A model generated the notes under the pieces. The model saw nothing but the letters and a program-made list of their open reading frames with translations, had not been told where the DNA came from and did no database searches. Positions 59,254 through 64,000 of a stretch of 64,000 nt of DNA are shown here, one piece after another. The stretch lies in contig NZ_JBDPGJ010000002.1 of assembly GCF_040839445.1 (NCBI RefSeq), forward strand, positions 124,001-188,000, given 5' to 3'. Origin of the DNA: Aquibium pacificus. Lineage in GTDB: Bacteria > Pseudomonadota > Alphaproteobacteria > Rhizobiales > Rhizobiaceae. How positions within the stretch are numbered: position 1 is the stretch's first letter; each line of letters begins with the position of its first letter. A program made the translations under genes and the position numbers.

Positions 59254-60810
59254 ATGAAGAGGAACGAGGACATGTTCGGCGGGATTGAAACGGGGGACCG
59301 TGCGGGGCTCCCTTTCATTATCAACAACGGTGGAGAAAGCACGATGCGCGGCGGAGCCTCGGAAGCCCACTCCATCTTCGAGAGGTTGCGGGCTCAGTTG
59401 CAGGCGCGCGTTGGCGCGGATGTCTATTCGAGCTGGTTTGGCCGGATGAAGCTAGCGGAAGCTTCGCGCGGCGTGGTCAGGCTGTCAGTCCCGACCGCGT
59501 TCCTGCGTTCCTGGATCAACAACCATTATCTGTCGCTCATCACCGAACTCTGGAAGAAGGAGCAACCGGAGATCCTGCGCCTGGAAATCGTCGTTCGTAG
59601 CGCGACCAGGTCGGCACCCGGACTGATCGAGGCCGAGCCGGCCCCTGCCAAGCCGGCCACGCGTGCGCCGCAGACGGCGCTGGGCAGCGGCGTCCTGGCG
59701 GCGCCGAAGCAAACCCAGCCTCGTGCCGCCGTCAGGGACAGTGCTCCGCGGCAGAGCGTTCTCGGATCCCCGCTGGACGGACGTTATACGTTCGACAGTT
59801 TCGTGGACGGCCCTTCGAACCGGGTCGCATTCGCGGCCGCGCGCACAGTGGCGGAGAACGCCTCGACGTCGATCCGTTTCAATCCGCTCTTCGTCCACGC
59901 TTCGGTGGGGTTGGGCAAGACGCATCTGCTCCAGGCGATCGCCGCCGAGTCGCTCGCTCGGCGCCCCGGCTCGCGCGTCGTCTATCTGACGGCGGAATAC
60001 TTCATGTGGCGCTTTGCCACCGCGATACGCGACAACAACGCCCTGACCCTCAAGGAACAGCTTCGCGACATCGATCTGCTCATCATCGATGACATGCAGT
60101 TCCTGCAGGGGAAGTCGATCCAGCACGAGTTCTGCCATCTGATCAACATGCTGCTCGACAGCGCCAAGCAGGTCGTCGTTGCGGCCGACCGTCCCGCCTC
60201 GGATCTGGAATCGCTGGAACCGCGCGTCAGGTCGCGGCTGCAGGGCGGCGTGTCGCTCGAGATGTCGGCCCCGGATATGGCGATGCGTCTGTCCATGCTC
60301 AGGCAGCGGCTGGAAGCGGCCCGATCGGAAGACCAGACGCTGGCGATCCCGGACGAGATCCTGGAGCATGTCGCGCGGACCGTCACCGGAAGCGGCCGCG
60401 AGCTCGAAGGCGCCTTCAACCAGCTCCTGTTCCGGCAGTCGTTCGAACCTCAGCTGACGATCGATCGCATCGACGAACTGCTCGGCCACATGTTCCGCTC
60501 GGGCGAGCCGAAGCGGGTGCGGATCGAGGATATCCAGCGCATCGTGGCGCGCCACTACAACGTGTCCAAGACCGAGCTGCTCTCCAACCGGCGCACCCGC
60601 ACGATCGTCAAGCCCCGGCAGGTGGCGATGTATCTGGCCAAGGTGATGACCCCGCGCTCCCTGCCCGAGATCGGGCGCCGGTTCGGAGGTCGCGATCACA
60701 CGACCGTGTTGCATGCGGTGCGCAAGATCGAAGGTCTCTCGGGCACCGACGAGAAGCTGGAGCAGGAACTGGAGCTGCTGCGCAGGCTCATCAACGACCA
60801 GGCGGCCTGA
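59254..60810 (+). CDS. dnaA: Chromosomal replication initiator protein DnaA
   Basis: Binds DnaA boxes and melts the origin. The 518-residue protein has domain I (IFERLRAQLQARVGADVYSSWFGRMKLAE), a Pro/Ala-rich linker, the AAA+ domain (FNPLFVHASVGLGKTHLLQAIA, Walker B LLIIDDMQFL, sensor VVVAADRPASDLESL) and domain IV with VSKTELLSNRRTRTIVKPRQVAMYLAK and the signature GGRDHTTVLHAVRKIE. Walker A has ASVGLGKT where most have GGVGLGKT. Starts at 59254, 59272 and 59344 are possible; 59254 gives the longest. It is followed by a terminator and dnaN. Confidence 0.96.
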   Translation: MKRNEDMFGGIETGDRAGLPFIINNGGESTMRGGASEAHSIFERLRAQLQARVGADVYSSWFGRMKLAEASRGVVRLSVPTAFLRSWINNHYLSLITELWKKEQPEILRLEIVVRSATRSAPGLIEAEPAPAKPATRAPQTALGSGVLAAPKQTQPRAAVRDSAPRQSVLGSPLDGRYTFDSFVDGPSNRVAFAAARTVAENASTSIRFNPLFVHASVGLGKTHLLQAIAAESLARRPGSRVVYLTAEYFMWRFATAIRDNNALTLKEQLRDIDLLIIDDMQFLQGKSIQHEFCHLINMLLDSAKQVVVAADRPASDLESLEPRVRSRLQGGVSLEMSAPDMAMRLSMLRQRLEAARSEDQTLAIPDEILEHVARTVTGSGRELEGAFNQLLFRQSFEPQLTIDRIDELLGHMFRSGEPKRVRIEDIQRIVARHYNVSKTELLSNRRTRTIVKPRQVAMYLAKVMTPRSLPEIGRRFGGRDHTTVLHAVRKIEGLSGTDEKLEQELELLRRLINDQAA

Positions 60811-60932
60811 CCGCTCGCGGCGATGCGGCGGACCCGGGCGCTTTTCCCCCGGTGAAAGCCTGTGCGAGGCCGCGAAGGCCTTGCGCGGGCTTGCGTTTGC
60901 CGCGCTTTTCCTGTCATTTTGACCCTCGTTGT

Positions 60933-60957
60933 CGGCCCGTTTCGGGCCGTTCGTTTC
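60933..60957 (+). terminator. Intrinsic terminator between dnaA and dnaN
   Basis: CGGCCCG (60933-60939) and CGGGCCG (60943-60949) pair around TTT, followed by TTCGTTTC. It ends dnaA transcription, so dnaN probably has a promoter in the short stretch after it, although none was recognised. Confidence 0.6.
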
Positions 60958-61002
60958 TGCGCTTCGCGCTCGAAGCACCCCTGATCACGAGACCGGTCCG
61001 TC

Positions 61003-62121
61003 ATGCGCGTCACACTCGAACGTTCCAACCTTCTCAAGTCGCTCAATCACGTGCATCGCGTGGTTGAGCGTCGCAACACGATTCCGATCCTGTCGAACGT
61101 GCTGCTGAAGGCCGACGGCGCGGTTCTGGAGCTGAAGGCCACCGATCTCGATCTCGAAGTCACCGAAGCGACCGCCGCGCAGATCGAGCAGGCCGGGGCG
61201 ACGACTGTTCCGGCGCATCTGCTCTACGACATCGTGCGCAAGCTGCCCGACGGCGCCGAGGTGATGCTGAAGACCGACGCGGAAGGTCACACCATGTCGG
61301 TGATCTCCGGCCGGTCCAGCTTCAAGCTGCAGTGCCTGCCGCAGTCGGATTTCCCGGAGCTGACCGCGGGGTCCTTCTCGCACATCTTCCGCCTCGAAGC
61401 GCCGGCGCTGAAGGGCCTGATCGACAAGACGCAGTTCGCGATCTCCACGGAAGAGACCCGCTACTATCTCAACGGCATCTTCCTGCACACGCACGAGAGC
61501 GGCGGCAAGCTCATGCTGCGCTCGGTCGCCACCGACGGTCACCGGCTTGCGCGCGCGGAAATCGAGGCTCCGGCCGGTTCCGAGGGCATGCCGGGCATCA
61601 TCATCCCGCGCAAGACGGTCAGCGAGCTCCAGAAGCTCGTCGACAATCCGGACGTGAAGGTTGTCGTGGAATTGTCGGACACGAAGATCAGGCTGACGAT
61701 CGGGAGCGTCGTTCTGACCTCGAAGCTCATCGACGGCACGTTCCCGGACTATCAGCGGGTCATTCCGTCGGGCAACGACAAAAAGCTCGTCATCGATCGC
61801 CAGAGCTTCGCGGCGGCGGTCGACCGCGTCTCCACCATCTCCTCGGAACGCGGGCGCGCGGTCAAACTGTCGATCGCCGACGGCCAGGTGACGCTGACGG
61901 TCAACAATCCGGATTCCGGCAGCGCGGTCGAGGAGATCGCGGCCGACTACGATTCGGATCCCGTCGAGATCGGCTTCAACGCCCGCTACCTGCTCGACGT
62001 GGCGGCGCAGCTCACCGGATCGGAAGCCCAGTTCATGCTCGCCGATGCCGGCTCGCCGACCCTGATCACCGACCTCGCGGACGAGCAGGCACTCTACGTC
62101 CTGATGCCGATGCGCGTCTGA
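61003..62121 (+). CDS. dnaN: DNA polymerase III beta subunit (sliding clamp)
   Basis: A 372-residue protein with three clamp domains, ring-forming processivity factor of Pol III. MRVTLERSNLLKSLNHVHRVVERRNTIPILSNVLL starts the protein; FAISTEETRYYLNGIFLH, RSVATDGHRLARAE and the C-terminal ALYVLMPMRV are nearly invariant. It lies between dnaA and recF, the ancestral order. Confidence 0.97.
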   Translation: MRVTLERSNLLKSLNHVHRVVERRNTIPILSNVLLKADGAVLELKATDLDLEVTEATAAQIEQAGATTVPAHLLYDIVRKLPDGAEVMLKTDAEGHTMSVISGRSSFKLQCLPQSDFPELTAGSFSHIFRLEAPALKGLIDKTQFAISTEETRYYLNGIFLHTHESGGKLMLRSVATDGHRLARAEIEAPAGSEGMPGIIIPRKTVSELQKLVDNPDVKVVVELSDTKIRLTIGSVVLTSKLIDGTFPDYQRVIPSGNDKKLVIDRQSFAAAVDRVSTISSERGRAVKLSIADGQVTLTVNNPDSGSAVEEIAADYDSDPVEIGFNARYLLDVAAQLTGSEAQFMLADAGSPTLITDLADEQALYVLMPMRV

Positions 62122-62125
62122 GGCC

Positions 62126-63301
62126 GTGGCCGACGGGCATCGCGACGGAGCCTCCGGGCCTTCCGCGGCCGCGATCAGACGGCTCAAGCTGACGGATTTC
62201 CGCAACTACACGGGCCTTTCGGTCGATTTCGCGCCGGGCGCCGTCGTGCTTTCCGGAGAGAACGGCGCGGGCAAGACCAATCTGCTGGAAGCGATCTCGC
62301 TCCTGTCGCCCGGACGGGGGCTTCGCCGCGCGCCTTACGCGGAACTGGTACGCGAGGGCGCTCCCGGGGGCTTTGCCGTCCACGCGCGGGTCGAGAGCCC
62401 GTCGGGAGAAGCCGAGATCGGCACCGGCGCGGGTGAAGCCGCCGCAGAAGGAGACGGGGGGCGCAAGGTCCGCATCAACGGCGCGCCCGCGCGGTCGGCC
62501 GACGAGATGCTCGAATGGCTGCGCGTCATGTGGCTGACGCCGGCGATGGACGGGCTCTTCACGGGACCGGCTTCCGAGCGTCGGCGCTTCCTCGACCGGC
62601 TCGTGCTGACCATCGATCCGGCCCATGGCCGCCGCGCGCTCGACTACGAGAAGGCGATGCGCGGCCGCAACCGCCTGCTGGCGGAGAACGCGCGCGACGC
62701 TGCGTGGTTTTCAGCTATCGAGGCCCAGATGGCCGAGACGGGCGCCGCGATCGCGGCGGCGCGCTTCGAGATGGTGAGGTTGCTCAAGGCCATGATCGAG
62801 CGGGCGCCCGACACGGGTCCGTTCCCGAAGGCCGACCTGGCGCTTTCCGGCATGCTGGAGGAAGGACTGGCGGCCGGAGCGTCCCTCGACGCGGAAGAAG
62901 CGTTCCGCCGCCGCCTGGCGGAGGGGCGGGAACGCGACCGGGCCGCCGGCCGCACGCTCGAGGGGCCGCACCGGTCGGACCTCCTCGCGCGCCACCGCCC
63001 CAAGGATATGCCCGCGGAACTGTGCTCCACCGGCGAACAGAAGGCACTGCTGGTCGGGCTCGTGCTGTCGCATGCGCGGCTGACCGGAGAGATCGCGGGC
63101 ATGGCGCCGGTGCTCCTGCTCGACGAGATCGCCGCGCATTTCGACCACCGCCGCCGCGCCGCCCTGTTCGACATTCTGGAGGACCTCGGCTGCCAGGTCC
63201 TCATGACCGGGACCGAGCGCGAACTCTTCTCCGCGCTGGAGGGACGGGCACAATTCCTGTCCGTGTCGGGAGGCACAGTTCGCGCGGACGAGCCCGGCTG
63301 A
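62126..63301 (+). CDS. recF: DNA replication and repair protein RecF
   Basis: An SMC-like ATPase of 391 residues that loads RecA at gaps with RecOR. Walker A GENGAGKTN (44-52) after IRRLKLTDFRNYTGLSVDF; RVMWLTPAMDGLFTGPASERRRFLDRLV; signature CSTGEQKALLVGLVLSHA; Walker B VLLLDEIAAHFD. The start is a GTG at 62126, four bases after the dnaN stop, so the pair is coupled. The next frame begins 31 bases after its stop. Confidence 0.95.
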   Translation: MADGHRDGASGPSAAAIRRLKLTDFRNYTGLSVDFAPGAVVLSGENGAGKTNLLEAISLLSPGRGLRRAPYAELVREGAPGGFAVHARVESPSGEAEIGTGAGEAAAEGDGGRKVRINGAPARSADEMLEWLRVMWLTPAMDGLFTGPASERRRFLDRLVLTIDPAHGRRALDYEKAMRGRNRLLAENARDAAWFSAIEAQMAETGAAIAAARFEMVRLLKAMIERAPDTGPFPKADLALSGMLEEGLAAGASLDAEEAFRRRLAEGRERDRAAGRTLEGPHRSDLLARHRPKDMPAELCSTGEQKALLVGLVLSHARLTGEIAGMAPVLLLDEIAAHFDHRRRAALFDILEDLGCQVLMTGTERELFSALEGRAQFLSVSGGTVRADEPG

Positions 63302-63332
63302 CTTTCCCGGTGCGCGCGCTTATGATCCCCTC

Positions 63333-64000
63333 ATGACACAGAGCCGCGCCGAACCGCTGACCCCCGAGGAACTGGAGCGCTATGCGCGCCACATCGTGCT
63401 GCCGGAGATCGGCGGACCGGGCCAGCAGAAGTTGAAGCGCGCCCGCGTGCTGGTGATCGGGGCGGGAGGGCTCGGCGCGCCGGTGCTGGAATATCTCGCC
63501 GCCGCCGGCGTCGGTACGCTCGGCATCGTCGACGACGACACCGTCTCCCTCTCCAATTTGCAGCGACAGGTGATCCACGATACCGGCGCGGTCGGGAAGG
63601 CCAAGGTCGACAGCGCAGCGGAGACCATTGCGAGGATCAATCCGCATGTCGCGGTGGAACGGCATCGGGTTCGCCTCGACGCCGGGAACGCCGGAAAGCT
63701 GGTCTCTGCATACGATCTCGTCATCGACGGTTCGGACAATTTCGATACCCGGTACGTGGTCGCTGACGCCTGCGCGGCGGCGGGCAAGCCTCTGGTGGCG
63801 GCGGCGGTGGGACGTTTCGACGGGTCGCTGACGGTGCTGAAACCCTTCGAGAGAGGGCCGGACGGCGAGCCCCTTCCCTCGTATCGCGACCTCTTTCCCG
63901 AACCGCCGCCGGCAGGCCTTGTGCCCTCATGCGCGGAAGCCGGCGTGCTCGGCGCGCTGACGGGCGTGATGGGGACGCTGCAGGCCATGGAGGCGATCAA
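63333..64000 (+). CDS. moeB: HesA/MoeB/ThiF-family adenylyltransferase, 3' end outside the window
   Basis: The frame starts at ATG 63333 and is open to the window end (222 complete codons). It begins MTQSRAEPLTPEELERYARH and IVLPEIGGPGQQKLKRARVL, then the ATP loop VIGAGGLGAPVLEYL (41-55), VDDDTVSLSNLQRQVIH (67-83) with the adenylation Arg, and the conserved Asp in IDGSDNFDTRY. This is the E1-like family that adenylates the C-terminus of MoaD or ThiS for sulfur transfer. MoeB is likely; a ThiF role cannot be excluded without the missing C-terminus. Confidence 0.92.
   Translation, partial: MTQSRAEPLTPEELERYARHIVLPEIGGPGQQKLKRARVLVIGAGGLGAPVLEYLAAAGVGTLGIVDDDTVSLSNLQRQVIHDTGAVGKAKVDSAAETIARINPHVAVERHRVRLDAGNAGKLVSAYDLVIDGSDNFDTRYVVADACAAAGKPLVAAAVGRFDGSLTVLKPFERGPDGEPLPSYRDLFPEPPPAGLVPSCAEAGVLGALTGVMGTLQAMEAI

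Noticed and set aside
58995..59288. A 97-codon plus-strand frame just before dnaA
   Set aside because: Strongly basic, no domain, overlaps the start of dnaA out of phase, and lacks a good ribosome site.

Overview
The window is GC-rich chromosomal DNA from an alphaproteobacterium, most likely of the order Hyphomicrobiales (Rhizobiales) and close to Mesorhizobium, Aquamicrobium or Nitratireductor. This rests on the redox pair actS/actR (regB/regA), Irr-type iron control boxes, PHO boxes, the order nfuA-uspA-trpS-murJ-glnD, an mmcB repair gene, and rpsT followed by dnaA-dnaN-recF. Assignments come from reading sequence and recalling families; no database search was run.

Layout. 1-3.7 kb: the tail of a truncated flavin-dependent halogenase, then a marR-emrA-emrB efflux operon on the minus strand. 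3.8-8.4 kb: dut, a HAD hydrolase, a PEP mutase/ICL-family enzyme, a PfpI-type stress protein, cysK and a MaoC hydratase. 8.5-15.7 kb: a metal island with an Irr (ICE) box, imelysin irpA, a Zur-boxed outer-membrane barrel candidate, bfd, bfr, a di-haem oxidoreductase, a second imelysin and a Tat-exported DUF1513 protein. 15.7-29.6 kb: a full C-P lyase regulon (phnN, phnM, DUF1045, phnE2, phnE1, phnD, phnC; then a hexapeptide transferase, phnL, phnK, phnJ, phnI, phnH, phnG and divergent phnF). A hicAB module sits between phnI and phnJ on the opposite strand. 30-33.6 kb: a ynjBCD-type ABC importer. 33.6-39.7 kb: hrpB, actS, actR and matB. 39.9-41.4 kb: two curlin subunit genes flanking csgH. 41.7-50 kb: a 1-Cys peroxiredoxin, nfuA, a usp gene, trpS, a higBA module, murJ and glnD. 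50-57.1 kb: a CSS-EAL phosphodiesterase, a metallo-beta-lactamase-fold protein, a Pmp3-like peptide, two GH13 enzymes and an L,D-transpeptidase. 57.3-64 kb: mmcB, rpsT, dnaA, dnaN, recF and the start of a moeB-like gene.

How the parts work together. The phn block should import phosphonates (PhnCDE), attach them to ribose triphosphate (PhnGHIL with PhnM), break the C-P bond (PhnJ) and recycle the ribose phosphate (a 2H phosphoesterase, PhnN). PHO boxes lie upstream of phnC and phnG, and a PhnF-type palindrome lies in the phnF/phnG divergent region. In the metal island, imelysins, a di-haem protein and a Tat protein probably take part in periplasmic iron handling while Bfr/Bfd store and release iron. 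The same type of Irr box also stands before nfuA, linking it to Fe-S assembly.

Most notable: both toxin-antitoxin modules have a toxin gene cut by one in-frame stop (amber in hicA, opal in higB) with the antitoxin intact; a textbook Zur-type box inside an otherwise iron-related cluster; a shared repeat motif before both curlin genes; and structured leaders on the Pmp3-like and rpsT genes.
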